Shown: piece by piece, positions 1 to 8,654 of the stretch
Position numbering within the stretch: position 1 is the first letter of the stretch
Layout: every line of letters begins with the position of its first letter
Assembly: GCF_012927205.1 (NCBI RefSeq)
Contig: NZ_JABBGC010000001.1
Span: 2,976,810 to 3,040,809, forward strand
Length of the DNA: 64,000 nt
Direction: 5' to 3'
Source: Chitinophaga fulva
GTDB lineage: Bacteria > Bacteroidota > Bacteroidia > Chitinophagales > Chitinophagaceae
Position numbers and translations under genes: made by a program
The notes under the pieces: model-generated
What the model saw: only the letters and a program-made list of their open reading frames with translations
What the model was told of the DNA's origin: nothing
Database searches by the model: none

Positions 1-1
1 A

Positions 2-1873
2 AATGCCGGCATCCTCAACACCATCAGCAGCACCGGCGTCACCCGGCAATTCACGCTCGATACTGCCAGTGGCCGCAATAGCCTGCTCTCCATTTTGCCC
101 TACAAGGAAAATGAAGTCCTGATCGGAACAGACAACGGCCTGGTACTGTTTAATACCGCTTCCCAGAAAGCTTCTCAGCTGAAAGCGGTAAAAATGCTGA
201 AAGACGTGGATATCTCCCCCGCCGGGAAAATCAGGATAGCAGCGAAAAACCAGGTCATCGCATTGGATGATTATGTGATCGGCGACCTGGACATGATCGT
301 TACTTCCATCGCCAGCGTCAACGATTCCATGTATTTCGTGGGTACCAGCAATGGCCTGTTTACCTGCACCGACGGTACCCGAACGCTGAAACCGGCCACC
401 AACGATTCCTTACGCAAACTCAGCATCAAAGACCTGAAATGGATCGATGGTTACCTGTGGATAGGCACCAGCGATCAGGGCATCTACGTGATGCACGGCG
501 ATACGGTCATCAAACACCTGTCATCCGCCAATAACCTCGCCAGTGATATCTGCCAGCAACTCTATTATGATGGTCACCAGAAGCTGTATGTGGCCACCAA
601 TAAAGGCGTTTCTGTGATTAATGTAAAAGAACAGCGCATTGACCGTAACATCACCTCCAACGACGGGCTCATGTCTGACGATATCCGGGGTGTTTATTAC
701 GACGATGGCATCCTGTATATCGCTACTTCCAACGGCCTCTGTTATTTTAAGGGAGACCATCTGCCGGTGGATACCGTGCCGCCGGTGATCTACCTTAGCA
801 ACATCCGGTATGGCGACAGTACCTATATACCGGGAGACAACTTCGTACATCTCTATAAGCGGAAAGCTTCTTTCGAGGCAGAATTCGGCACCATCGTGTT
901 CGACCTGCCGGAACTGGTGGAATACCAGTATAATTTTTCAGGAGACACCACCAACGGATGGGTCACCACCATGTCCAATATTATTCCGTTCCCCGACCTG
1001 CAGCCCGGTAATTACAAGTTGATGGTGCGGGCACGCAAATATAAAAGCGACTGGTCCAAGCCGCTTAGCCTGAATGTCAATATCCTGCCACAATGGTACC
1101 AGCAATGGTGGGCCCGCGGCATTCTCCTCCTGGCGGGACTGCTGGCTATCCTGGTCGTACTGCGTTTCATCGTGAAACGGATCAAACAGGCGGAAAAGCG
1201 AAAGACGGAATACAACCGCCGTATTGCGGAACTGGAAGCCAAAGCGTTGACCAACCAGATGAACCCGCATTTTATCTTCAATTCGCTCAACTCGGTGCAG
1301 CACCTGATCCTGGAGAAAGAGGAGAAGCAGGCGCTCAACTTCCTCGCAGATTTTGCCACCCTGATGCGCCAGATGCTCAATAATTCCAGGAAATCCTATA
1401 TTTCGCTGGAAGAGGAGATCGCTTTCCTGACCCGTTACCTCGAGTTGGAGAAGATCCGTTTTGCGCACTCCTTTACCTACCATTTCATTATGGAAGAGTC
1501 ATTGAAAGATTACACTATATATATCCCCCCCATGATTATCCAGCCAATTGTGGAAAATGCTATTAAACACGGGCTGGCGCCGAAGAACAGCGCCGGTTAC
1601 CTGGAAATCCGGATAGAAATGGTGGATGATCTGCTCTATTGCTCCGTGGACGACGACGGAATTGGCTGGGACAAGTCCAATAGTATCAAAAGCTCGCGGC
1701 TGATAAAACACGAATCTACCGCACTGAGCGTGATAAAGGAAAGGTTGCAGATTATAAAATCTTTTAATGGAAGTGTTGGAAAGTTAGAAATTATTGATAA
1801 ATTTAAATCTGGTTTCGGCAATAAGGAAGGTACCTTAGTTGAAATTCTGATTCCCATTGTTAAGATGTTATGA
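2..1873 (+). CDS. LytS-type sensor histidine kinase with two-component propeller (5' partial)
   Basis: The reading frame is open from base 2, so the gene begins upstream of the window; the TTG at 95 is not its start. The visible N-terminal half holds repeats of about 40 residues of the two-component-regulator propeller type (for example YLWIGTSDQGIYVM and LYVATNKGVSVIN), expected to be periplasmic. A Y_Y_Y-like beta domain follows, then one membrane helix (WWARGILLLAGLLAILVV, nt 1108-1170). The cytoplasmic part is a His_kinase domain of the LytS/YehU family: the phospho-acceptor His lies in NQMNPHFIFNSLNSVQHLI, the N box in PPMIIQPIVENAIKHGL, and the G box in DDDGIGW. Its stop overlaps the start of the LytTR regulator by 4 bp, so the two are translationally coupled partners. 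The stimulus is unknown; many such propeller kinases sense glycans, which I cannot test here. Confidence 0.93.
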   Translation, partial: NAGILNTISSTGVTRQFTLDTASGRNSLLSILPYKENEVLIGTDNGLVLFNTASQKASQLKAVKMLKDVDISPAGKIRIAAKNQVIALDDYVIGDLDMIVTSIASVNDSMYFVGTSNGLFTCTDGTRTLKPATNDSLRKLSIKDLKWIDGYLWIGTSDQGIYVMHGDTVIKHLSSANNLASDICQQLYYDGHQKLYVATNKGVSVINVKEQRIDRNITSNDGLMSDDIRGVYYDDGILYIATSNGLCYFKGDHLPVDTVPPVIYLSNIRYGDSTYIPGDNFVHLYKRKASFEAEFGTIVFDLPELVEYQYNFSGDTTNGWVTTMSNIIPFPDLQPGNYKLMVRARKYKSDWSKPLSLNVNILPQWYQQWWARGILLLAGLLAILVVLRFIVKRIKQAEKRKTEYNRRIAELEAKALTNQMNPHFIFNSLNSVQHLILEKEEKQALNFLADFATLMRQMLNNSRKSYISLEEEIAFLTRYLELEKIRFAHSFTYHFIMEESLKDYTIYIPPMIIQPIVENAIKHGLAPKNSAGYLEIRIEMVDDLLYCSVDDDGIGWDKSNSIKSSRLIKHESTALSVIKERLQIIKSFNGSVGKLEIIDKFKSGFGNKEGTLVEILIPIVKML

Positions 1874-2631
1874 GTAATATAAAAGCTGCCATTGTAGACG
1901 ATGAAGTCCGCAACATTCATATTTTGCGCAATATTCTGGAAAACTATTGTAAAGATGTTACTGTAGTCGGGGAAGCGCAGAATATCAATGAGGCGGCAGA
2001 AATGATTAAAAACAACCCCATTGACGTACTGTTCCTGGACATTGAGATGCCTCCGCATAATGGTTTCCAGTTGCTGGAAATGTTCCCTGTGCTGAACTTT
2101 GAGGTTATTTTTATCACTGCCTTCCAGGAATACGCTTTACAAGCCATCAAATTTGCGGCATTAGACTACCTGCTCAAACCAATTAAGGTGAGCGAGGTGG
2201 AAGACGCATTGGAAAAAGTCAAGAAAAGCAAGAAAGGAAGACTGAACGAACTGGCTTCTATTCTGAAAGACTACGTTAAAAACAACGATAACGCCTTCTC
2301 CAAGATAGTCATCCCCGTGAATGACGGCTATAACGTCATTGACCTGAAGGACATTATCTACTGCGAAGCCTTCGATAGCTATACCAAAATACAGCTGATC
2401 AACAACGTGTCCCATCTGATCTCCAAATCCCTGAAGGAATATGAGGAAATGTTGTCGGACAAGGGATTCTACCGGGTACACAAATCCTTCCTGATCAATA
2501 TTCACCACATTGTGAAGATTATCAAAGGATTAGGCACCGCCGTGGTGATGAGCGACCAGAAAAATATTCCGATTTCTTCCCGCAAAAAAGACGAGTTTTT
2601 CACCCAGCTGAAAGGAGTGATCAACCTGTAA
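1870..2631 (+). CDS. LytTR-family response regulator
   Basis: This 253-residue regulator has an N-terminal receiver domain (about residues 1-120) with the acidic pocket D10-D11, phospho-acceptor D57 in LFLDIEMP, and the switch lysine in DYLLKPI. The C-terminal half (about 150-250) is a LytTR DNA-binding domain, recognisable by YCEAFDSYTKIQL and FYRVHKSFLINIHHI. The ATG overlaps the kinase stop (ATGA), which fixes both the start and the partnership. LytTR regulators usually bind pairs of short direct repeats upstream of a few targets. No target is evident in this window. A terminator follows at 2655-2687. Confidence 0.96.
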   Translation: MSNIKAAIVDDEVRNIHILRNILENYCKDVTVVGEAQNINEAAEMIKNNPIDVLFLDIEMPPHNGFQLLEMFPVLNFEVIFITAFQEYALQAIKFAALDYLLKPIKVSEVEDALEKVKKSKKGRLNELASILKDYVKNNDNAFSKIVIPVNDGYNVIDLKDIIYCEAFDSYTKIQLINNVSHLISKSLKEYEEMLSDKGFYRVHKSFLINIHHIVKIIKGLGTAVVMSDQKNIPISSRKKDEFFTQLKGVINL

Positions 2632-2654
2632 GCTTGTCTGACACTGAAGATTTT

Positions 2655-2687
2655 GAGCCGGTGGCCTTGCGCTTAACCGGCTTTTTT
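2655..2687 (+). terminator. Rho-independent terminator after the LytTR regulator
   Basis: The arms GAGCCGGT and ACCGGCTT flank a 13-nt loop, and the second arm runs into a stretch of six T. It lies 23 bp after the regulator stop on the same strand. Confidence 0.8.
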
Positions 2688-2820
2688 GTGCGTTCCCTGT
2701 ATGGAATATACTGTTCACGAGGTCATGTAACCGAACCTCATATACTTATCTTATTTTCATTATGGGTTTTCATAGATCTAGCTATTACTTGTTAGTTTGT
2801 CCAGACTTTACTTGTACTTT

Positions 2821-2868
2821 TTTAAAAGAAAAGCCCCGTTTCGTATTGAAACGGGGCTTTCTTTTAAA
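2821..2868. terminator. Bidirectional terminator between LytTR regulator and htrA
   Basis: The core is a perfect 13-bp stem (AAAGCCCCGTTTC with GAAACGGGGCTTT, loop 2843-2847). It extends outward to about 20 bp if one adenine at 2829 is bulged. A-rich and T-rich flanks on the two sides let it work in both directions. It lies 14 bp beyond the htrA stop, so its main client is probably htrA on the minus strand. Confidence 0.85.
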
Positions 2869-2882
2869 AAGGTGCCGGCGTA

Positions 2883-4460
2883 TTACAGGTTTTCTGCACC
2901 TGCACCAGCAGTATTGATATTATAATAGTAGATATTGCCACCTCTCTGCGGATAGAAACCTACCAGTTGTATATTTTTCTCCTTATCAAGGATGGAGCTA
3001 AGCGTGTTGACAGAAGTAACCGTTGTGTTACCGGCCTTCAGGATAACGAAACCGGGGACCATGCTGGTCTGTTTTTTAAGGATACCGGTACTGATATCAT
3101 TTACCCTGACACCACCTTTTACACCAATGCTGGTGGCCTCTTCTTTGGAAAGTTCAGAGAGGTCGGCGCCCAGTCTGTCGAGGCTGGTGATCCTCACCAC
3201 ATCGGTATTGCCCTGCAGGTTACGGAGCGTAATGTTGCTGCTGGTGAATTCCTTATCGCCACGCAGATAGGTGATGCTGATCTTATCACCTGGTTTGTAA
3301 CGGGCCACCTGTTCACTCATCTGGGAGGAACCGGCAATATTCACACCATTGATTTTAGTGATGATATCGCCCTGGCGGAGGCCTGCGGACGCGGCGGAGC
3401 TGTTGTCCATTACTTCAGTGATCTGCACGCCGGTCACATCACGTTTTACACCGATTTCCCGCAGCTGGTCGTCTGTCATAGCGGCGATTGCAGCCGGAGA
3501 GGCATATTTAACACCGAGGTAAGCCCGCTGTACGCTGCCATATTTCAGGATATCATTCACCACTTTCCTGACAAGGTTTACCGGGATAGCGTAGGAATAA
3601 CCTGCGTAAGAGCCGGTCGGAGACGCGATAGCGGAGTTGATGCCCACCAGTTCACCGGCAGTATTCACCAGTGCGCCGCCGCTGTTACCCTGGTTCACCG
3701 CAGCATCGGTCTGTATAAATGATTCTATGGAGTTATTGATTCTGCCACCGCTTTTATTGATACCGATAGAGCGGGATTTGGCGCTGACGATACCGGCGGT
3801 AACGGTTGCGTCGAGGTTAAGGGGGTAACCGACAGCCAGCACCCATTGACCGATATCCACGTTATCAGAGTTGCCATACAGCATGTAAGGAAGGTTCTTG
3901 GCTGGGATCTTGATCACCGCGAGATCGGTGCTGGGGTCAGTGCCCACCAGTTTGGCCTTGAAGGTTTTATTTTCATTGGCCAGGGAAACGGTGATTTCGT
4001 CAGCATCAGCAATTACGTGATTGTTGGTCACGATATAGCCGTCATCAGAGATCAATACACCGGAGCCGGAAGCCATCTGGCCGGGGACATAATAGCGGCG
4101 GCCATCTCCGCCTCCGTTGAATTCATCGCCAAAAAATTCGTCACCAAAGAGGTCCTGCAGGATGCTGCGTCTTTTCTGAAGTCCGTTGGTTACCTGTCGG
4201 GGATTGATTTTTGTTTTGATATGGACTACGCCGGGAACGGCTGTTCTGGCGGCAGTCACAAAATCGGAGGGGGGTACGGCGTTGGCTTTGCTGTCGGTAC
4301 CGGGCATGTTATACCTTGCATAGTTTACGGGGATGTCATTGGAACCGTTTTGAAAAATGCCCGGGCGCCTGCCTTCAAAGTATTTGCCATACACAAATAT
4401 GGCAGCAACGGCAGTAACAGCACTGATCAACACTGTCGTAACAATTTGCTTGAATTTCAT
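2883..4460 (-). CDS. HtrA/DegP-family periplasmic serine protease (Do)
   Basis: This 525-residue protein starts with an uncleaved-looking signal anchor (about residues 5-27). The trypsin-like domain carries the full triad: H148 in TNNHVIADADE, D179 in DPSTDLAVIK, and S260 in NQGNSGGALV. Two PDZ domains follow, at about 305-405 and 415-515, as in DegP and DegQ. The LA loop region contains a Gly/Asp-rich stretch with a repeated GDEF. Family members degrade or hold misfolded envelope proteins. The gene is monocistronic by appearance, with a bidirectional terminator after it and 346 bp of non-coding DNA before it. Length and architecture are typical. The symbol is left blank because DegP, DegQ and DegS roles cannot be separated from sequence. 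Confidence 0.95.
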   Translation of the reverse strand: MKFKQIVTTVLISAVTAVAAIFVYGKYFEGRRPGIFQNGSNDIPVNYARYNMPGTDSKANAVPPSDFVTAARTAVPGVVHIKTKINPRQVTNGLQKRRSILQDLFGDEFFGDEFNGGGDGRRYYVPGQMASGSGVLISDDGYIVTNNHVIADADEITVSLANENKTFKAKLVGTDPSTDLAVIKIPAKNLPYMLYGNSDNVDIGQWVLAVGYPLNLDATVTAGIVSAKSRSIGINKSGGRINNSIESFIQTDAAVNQGNSGGALVNTAGELVGINSAIASPTGSYAGYSYAIPVNLVRKVVNDILKYGSVQRAYLGVKYASPAAIAAMTDDQLREIGVKRDVTGVQITEVMDNSSAASAGLRQGDIITKINGVNIAGSSQMSEQVARYKPGDKISITYLRGDKEFTSSNITLRNLQGNTDVVRITSLDRLGADLSELSKEEATSIGVKGGVRVNDISTGILKKQTSMVPGFVILKAGNTTVTSVNTLSSILDKEKNIQLVGFYPQRGGNIYYYNINTAGAGAENL

Positions 4461-4806
4461 ATTATAGTGTGTTTAGCGTTGTGATACTAAATAATGTATA
4501 TTTTTAATAACGTAGATAAGATCAATTTATATGCCCTTGATACAAATTTAGTAGCGGTAGCGAATGAAACCAACAATGGCATATTTACTTTAACAGATTT
4601 TTATGTCAATCGTTAAATACAGCTAAAAAACAGGCTGACAGGATAACACAGGGCAATGACAATATAACAAAAAGCTTGACAAAAAGTTACTTTACCGAAA
4701 GCACAAAGCAGTAGGAACGAAAAAAATATTCAATAAAAACAACGAGCGAAGGCCTGGTCTGGTCTTCGCTCGTTGTTTTTTATTGATCTTCAAAATCTTA
4801 GTATGA
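4461..4806. other. Intergenic region upstream of htrA
   Basis: This A+T-rich 346-bp gap must hold the minus-strand htrA promoter and also contains the hairpin terminator annotated at 4732-4784. I found no convincing TAnnTTTG element for htrA and no small ORF worth reporting. Confidence 0.5.
4732..4784 (-). terminator. Terminator after the acyl-CoA reductase gene
   Basis: A stem of about 20 bp is formed by AACGAGCGAAG (4741-4751) with CTTCGCTCGTT (4764-4774), extended by A/T pairing at its base, with a 12-nt loop. It lies 23 bp beyond the stop of the minus-strand reductase gene, and the minus strand ends in a run of U. Confidence 0.82.
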
Positions 4807-5805
4807 TTACAGTTCCAGCAGGAATGCCAGGGTATCCACGCCATCGGCATAATCTGACAGGGAAGGCTGCTGGGCTTTACCGAAAGGGGTAAACTGCTGC
4901 CCTACCAGGCACTGAAGGTCTGGTTGGGCGGTCATATCCTCCCGGAGCTGCTGCATGTCTTTATAATAGCCATAATGCAGTACGCTGAGCGGCGAAAACA
5001 GGGAAGCTGCCTCATGAAGCAGGATGCTGCCATTAGTCAGATAAGCGCTGCTATTGAGCAGGAACAGGGCCAGGTTATAATCGTAGTTGTTTTTGTACTT
5101 GTGATGGTCAGCCAGGTAGTCGTATTTGCCGAGGGCTTTGAGCAGCGGCTCAAAGTCGTACCCTTCGGGCACCATTACCTTGGTCACGTTGCGGCATCCC
5201 AGGCCAAAGTAGAGCATCACGTCATCTGCCAGTGCTTCCAGTTCGGCAGGGCTTTCCTGGCCGGTCAGGATGGCGGCAGAGGTCCGGTTATGCCGGATGA
5301 TATGCGGGTATTTGGAAAAGTAGTAGTTGAAGTACCGGGCGGAGTTGTTGCTGCCGGTAGCGATGTAGGCGTCGCAGTTTTTCAGGATTTCCAGTATTTC
5401 CGTCTGTTCGGCCAGTTCCGGGTACCATTCGGTCATTTTGTCAAGGATATGACGCATCAGTACCTCATCTTTGGAGGAGAGCTTCATTTTGATGTGGTGG
5501 CCGCTGATGAATCCGCACAGCCAGTCGTGAAACCCGACGAGGGGGATATTGCCGGCCACTACGATACCCACCTTTTTAGGTGCCCGTTCCCCGGCCGTGG
5601 CGGGGTACTGCTGCAGCCAGGCCTGCAGTGCTGCCGGTTCCAGGTAGTACTGGCAGATGCTGTCAATGGATTTATCAATAAATGCAGGGGTGAACCAGCC
5701 ATTGGCCAAGTAAGCACGTTCCTTTACTGCTGTCAACTCCGTACTGTTGCCCGCCAAATACTGCCCCAGGCGTACCAATGCTGCTTCTTTTTCTGCTATG
5801 TTCAT
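4807..5805 (-). CDS. LuxC-family acyl-CoA reductase
   Basis: The 332-residue product matches the LuxC family of the aldehyde dehydrogenase superfamily, which reduces acyl-CoA or acyl-enzyme to aldehyde with NAD(P)H. Recognisable parts are the nucleotide-binding stretch KKVGIVVAGNIPLVGFHDW (77-95), KLSSKDEVL (108-116), and the catalytic cysteine C204 in YFGLGCRNVTKV. It is shorter than Vibrio LuxC, as Bacteroidota homologues are. No luxA, luxB, luxD or luxE gene is nearby, so bioluminescence is not implied. The gene is divergent from a ferredoxin gene across an 86-bp promoter region, a pairing I recall from other Bacteroidota. The natural acyl substrate is unknown. Confidence 0.88.
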   Translation of the reverse strand: MNIAEKEAALVRLGQYLAGNSTELTAVKERAYLANGWFTPAFIDKSIDSICQYYLEPAALQAWLQQYPATAGERAPKKVGIVVAGNIPLVGFHDWLCGFISGHHIKMKLSSKDEVLMRHILDKMTEWYPELAEQTEILEILKNCDAYIATGSNNSARYFNYYFSKYPHIIRHNRTSAAILTGQESPAELEALADDVMLYFGLGCRNVTKVMVPEGYDFEPLLKALGKYDYLADHHKYKNNYDYNLALFLLNSSAYLTNGSILLHEAASLFSPLSVLHYGYYKDMQQLREDMTAQPDLQCLVGQQFTPFGKAQQPSLSDYADGVDTLAFLLEL

Positions 5806-5821
5806 GAAACTGTTATAAATA

Positions 5822-5855
5822 TTTGATTTAATTAAACCGGGAATTTTTATTTTTG
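5822..5855 (+). promoter_or_regulatory. Bacteroidota-type promoter of the ferredoxin gene
   Basis: TTTG at 5822-5825 and TATTTTTG at 5848-5855 are separated by 22 bp. Both match the Bacteroidota consensus (TTTG, 17-23 bp, TAnnTTTG). The start codon is 36 bp further on, giving an ordinary leader. Confidence 0.7.
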
Positions 5856-5891
5856 CAAAATTAATGGCTTACTACTAAAAAAGTTTACTCT

Positions 5892-6239
5892 ATGGCAATT
5901 AAGATAACAGATGAATGTATAAATTGCGGCGCTTGTGAACCGGAATGCCCCAATAACGCCATCTATGAAGGTGGTGTAGAATGGGCACTGGCCGATGGTA
6001 CTACCGTAAAAGGTTCCTATACCCTGATGGATGGCAGCCCAATGGACGCAGATCAGCGTAATGCTCCAATCAGTGTTGATACCTATTACATTGTGCCGAA
6101 CAAGTGTACCGAATGCCAGGGTTTCCACGAAGAACCGCAATGTGCTGCTGTTTGCCCAGTAGACTGCTGTGTTCCGGACGAAATGTACCAGGAAACAGTA
6201 GATGAGCTGATGGCTAAGAAAGACAGACTGCACCTCTAA
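5892..6239 (+). CDS. 2[4Fe-4S] ferredoxin (YfhL/Alvin type)
   Basis: This 115-residue protein carries two cluster-binding motifs: [12 protein letters not shown] near the N-terminus and [18 protein letters not shown] later. The second has an eight-residue insertion between its second and third cysteines, which is diagnostic of the Allochromatium-type low-potential ferredoxins. An additional CC pair follows directly (VDCC). The protein is soluble and would pass single electrons at low potential. It has its own promoter at 5822-5855 and a strong terminator at 6261-6293, so it is monocistronic. The divergent acyl-CoA reductase is the closest candidate partner, but that link rests only on position. 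Confidence 0.95.
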   Translation: MAIKITDECINCGACEPECPNNAIYEGGVEWALADGTTVKGSYTLMDGSPMDADQRNAPISVDTYYIVPNKCTECQGFHEEPQCAAVCPVDCCVPDEMYQETVDELMAKKDRLHL

Positions 6240-6260
6240 TATATGCAAGCCCCCTTATTA

Positions 6261-6293
6261 AAAGCCGTCCGGTAGCCTCCGGACGGCTTTTTT
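6261..6293 (+). terminator. Terminator after the ferredoxin gene
   Basis: A perfect 12-bp stem (AAAGCCGTCCGG with CCGGACGGCTTT) has a 6-nt loop and is followed by T residues. It lies 21 bp after the stop codon. Confidence 0.9.
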
Positions 6294-6357
6294 ATACCTC
6301 CGGCGGCCCATGTTCCGCCGGTAGCCGGAAATTAATGAAACGCCGGCTGACCGGCTG

Positions 6358-6387
6358 TTGACAATTAACAAATAACCTTTAACTTTA
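6358..6387 (+). promoter_or_regulatory. Putative ddl promoter
   Basis: TTG at 6358-6360 and TAACTTTA at 6380-6387 are separated by 19 bp. The -7 element differs from TAnnTTTG at its last base. The ddl start is 22 bp downstream. Confidence 0.5.
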
Positions 6388-6409
6388 CCCGCTTATAGTA
6401 ATTTATCTT

Positions 6410-7399
6410 ATGAAGAAGAACATCGCCTTGGTAGCTGGTGGATATTCCGGAGAATATGTAATATCCGTCCAGAGCGCTGAAACTATAGAGAAAAACCTGG
6501 ACAGCAGCAAATATGCTGTATATAAAATCATCGTTACCCGGGAGGGATGGCGCCATACTGCCACTGACGGCACTGTTTATGAAATCGATAAAAACGACTT
6601 CTCCCTGAATATAGGCGGTAGCAAGATAAAATTCGACGCGGTGTTTATCGGTATCCACGGTACCCCTGGCGAAGACGGCCGTCTGCAGGGCTACTTTGAA
6701 ATGCTGGATATCCCGTATACCAGCTGTGGCATGGTGACTTCGGCGCTGACCTTCAATAAGAGCTATTGTAATAAAGTGGTGGCAGCCCTCAACGTGGTGA
6801 ATGTCTCCAAATCCGTACATATTTTCCGTGACCAGCCGCACGATCCGGCAGCTATCCTCCAGGAACTGCGTTTGCCCGTTTTCGTGAAACCGGCGGAAGG
6901 AGGCAGCAGCATCGGCATGTCTAAAGTGAAAACAGCAGAAGAACTGCCTGCTGCCATAGAAAAAGCCTTTAAAGAAGACAATCAGGTGCTCATCGAGGAG
7001 TTTATCAAAGGCAGGGAACTGACCATCGGTCTTTACAAAACCAACGGCACCCTGAATGTACTGCCGATCACAGAAGTGGTAAGCAGCAAGGAATTCTTCG
7101 ACTACGAAGCGAAATATACACCGGGCGTGTCCAACGAAATCACGCCGGCGCCGGTATCAGCCGATATTACGGCACTGGTACAAAAAACAGCGTCCACCCT
7201 GTACAATAAACTGAATTGTAAAGGGATCACCCGGATTGACTTTATCTATGAGGAAGCAACCGGTAAACTGTACTTCCTGGAAGCCAACACCATGCCCGGC
7301 CAGTCTGAAAACAGCCTTGTACCACAACAGGTAAGGGCTGCCGGTAAAACCCTGCAGGCGTTTTATGGTGAAGTACTGGAAGAATGCATGAAGAAATAA
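6410..7399 (+). CDS. ddl: D-alanine--D-alanine ligase
   Basis: The 329-residue ATP-grasp enzyme joins two D-alanines for the peptidoglycan pentapeptide in the cytoplasm. The N-terminal substrate motif is GGYSGEYVISVQSA, which holds the conserved Glu and Ser. The ATP-grasp core shows FVKPAEGGSSIGMSKV (Lys and glycine-rich loop) and IEEFIKGRELTIG. The C-terminal FLEANTMPGQSENSLVPQQ carries the Mg-binding Glu and Asn and the D-Ala-binding SLVP. Length is close to the E. coli DdlA and DdlB range. A PASTA membrane protein and a rhodanese follow on the same strand. The ATG at 6410 gives the expected MKKNIALVAGG start. Confidence 0.96.
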   Translation: MKKNIALVAGGYSGEYVISVQSAETIEKNLDSSKYAVYKIIVTREGWRHTATDGTVYEIDKNDFSLNIGGSKIKFDAVFIGIHGTPGEDGRLQGYFEMLDIPYTSCGMVTSALTFNKSYCNKVVAALNVVNVSKSVHIFRDQPHDPAAILQELRLPVFVKPAEGGSSIGMSKVKTAEELPAAIEKAFKEDNQVLIEEFIKGRELTIGLYKTNGTLNVLPITEVVSSKEFFDYEAKYTPGVSNEITPAPVSADITALVQKTASTLYNKLNCKGITRIDFIYEEATGKLYFLEANTMPGQSENSLVPQQVRAAGKTLQAFYGEVLEECMKK

Positions 7400-7492
7400 A
7401 TTACGCATTACGAATGATGAATTACGAATGAAAGCGGATGCTTAATTTGGGGTTCTCAATTCGTAATTCGTAATTGGTAATTCGTAATTTTA
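7399..7492. repeat. A+T-rich inverted repeat of the ATTACGAAT family
   Basis: The gap between ddl and the PASTA gene is filled by several copies of the unit AATTACGAAT, forward at 7399-7431 and inverted at 7456-7492. The whole can fold into a long hairpin. Related units occur in other gaps of this window. Confidence 0.75.
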
Positions 7493-7507
7493 AAACAAAT
7501 CATTATC

Positions 7508-8314
7508 GTGTTCGACTTTATTACCAAACGCTCTTTCGGAATTAACCTGTTGATCGTAGTAGCGTTCTTTTTTGGGCTGGCACTGTTGTTCTTCTCCCTG
7601 TTGGGCGTTATTACCCGGCATAATGAAGAACTGACCGTTCCGGACGTGCGGGGGAAAAGTGTGAAAGAAGCTATGGCCATCCTGGAAAAGGCAGGATTTG
7701 ACGCCGATGTAAGAGACTCCATCTACATAGACAGTATACCTCCTTTGTCTGTATGGGTACAAACTCCCGATAAAGGCGCGCGGGTAAAAGTCGGCAGAAC
7801 GATCTACCTGACGGTCAACAAAGTGGTGGCTCCCATGGTGAAAATGCCTGATCTGGAGGGCTTGACCTTCCGCAGCGCGGAAATGGTGCTGAAAAGCGTG
7901 CGCCTTAATGTGGGAGATACCATCTATAAACCGGACTTCGCTACCAATACCGTATTGCAGCAATTGCTCAATGGCAAACGTGTCAAACCCGGCACACCCG
8001 TCGCTGAAGGCAGCAACATTACGCTGATCATCAGCAGCGGCACCGGCAGCATCGAAAACCCGGTACCCGACTTTGTAGGCCTCACCTTTGCGGAAGCCCG
8101 TGAAATGCTGAATGCCAACAACCTGAGTGCAGGCACCATCATCATTGATCCCGGTGTAACGGATACGGCTAATGCGTTTATCATCAAGCAGGTGCCTACC
8201 CGCAGAAATGAAATCGGTGACTTCAATATGGTAAGGGCCGGTGAAAGTATCGACCTGTGGCTGTCTGCCTCCAAACCGGTGAAAGACTCCGCGCAAGTGC
8301 CGGCACAACAATAA
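7508..8314 (+). CDS. PASTA-domain membrane protein
   Basis: This 268-residue protein has a short cytoplasmic tail, one membrane helix (about residues 12-34) and three PASTA repeats outside the cytoplasm: VPDVRGKSVKEAMAILEKA, MPDLEGLTFRSAEMVLKS and VPDFVGLTFAEAREMLNAN. PASTA domains bind peptidoglycan fragments or beta-lactams in Ser/Thr kinases and penicillin-binding proteins, but no kinase or transpeptidase domain is present here. The start is GTG at 7508; no ATG in frame precedes the membrane helix. Its position behind ddl suggests a role in peptidoglycan sensing or scaffolding, which is inference. The GTG start and the hairpin repeat just upstream may both limit translation. Confidence 0.88.
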   Translation: MFDFITKRSFGINLLIVVAFFFGLALLFFSLLGVITRHNEELTVPDVRGKSVKEAMAILEKAGFDADVRDSIYIDSIPPLSVWVQTPDKGARVKVGRTIYLTVNKVVAPMVKMPDLEGLTFRSAEMVLKSVRLNVGDTIYKPDFATNTVLQQLLNGKRVKPGTPVAEGSNITLIISSGTGSIENPVPDFVGLTFAEAREMLNANNLSAGTIIIDPGVTDTANAFIIKQVPTRRNEIGDFNMVRAGESIDLWLSASKPVKDSAQVPAQQ

Positions 8315-8357
8315 GCATCAAAACCACCATTTTTAAACTGAACTTAAACTTAATATC

Positions 8358-8654
8358 ATGCAGAATATCACTAAAGAAGAACTGAAACAGCGCATCGATA
8401 ACGGTGAACAACTGAACATCCTCGATGTTCGTGAACCACACGAACGTGCTGAGTTTAATATCGGTGGCTTTCATATTCCGCTGGGCCTCGTACAGGCAAT
8501 GCAGGTGGATGAAATCGAACACCTGAAAGATGAAGAAGTAATCGTATACTGCCGCAGCGGCAACCGTAGCGGTCAGGCATGTATGCTGCTCGAAACTATG
8601 GGCTTCACCAATGTGAAGAACCTGACAGGCGGTATGCTCAACTGGCAACTGTGA
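8358..8654 (+). CDS. Single-domain rhodanese (sulfurtransferase)
   Basis: This 98-residue cytoplasmic protein is one rhodanese domain: ILDVREPHERAEFNIGG near the N-terminus and the active-site loop VIVYCRSGNRSGQA with its catalytic cysteine. Small rhodaneses of this GlpE/PspE type move sulfane sulfur to cyanide, thioredoxin or tRNA-modifying partners. The gene sits 43 bp after the PASTA gene on the same strand and may be cotranscribed. Its stop lies in the left arm of a long inverted repeat shared with the end of the Rid gene. Confidence 0.93.
   Translation: MQNITKEELKQRIDNGEQLNILDVREPHERAEFNIGGFHIPLGLVQAMQVDEIEHLKDEEVIVYCRSGNRSGQACMLLETMGFTNVKNLTGGMLNWQL

Noticed and set aside
4807-5805. 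Part of a bioluminescence operon
   Set aside because: No luxA, luxB, luxD or luxE homologue is present; LuxC-type reductases are common in non-luminous Bacteroidota.
4924-5826. 300-residue plus-strand ORF
   Set aside because: It is antisense to the acyl-CoA reductase gene, which has catalytic motifs; the antisense product has none.
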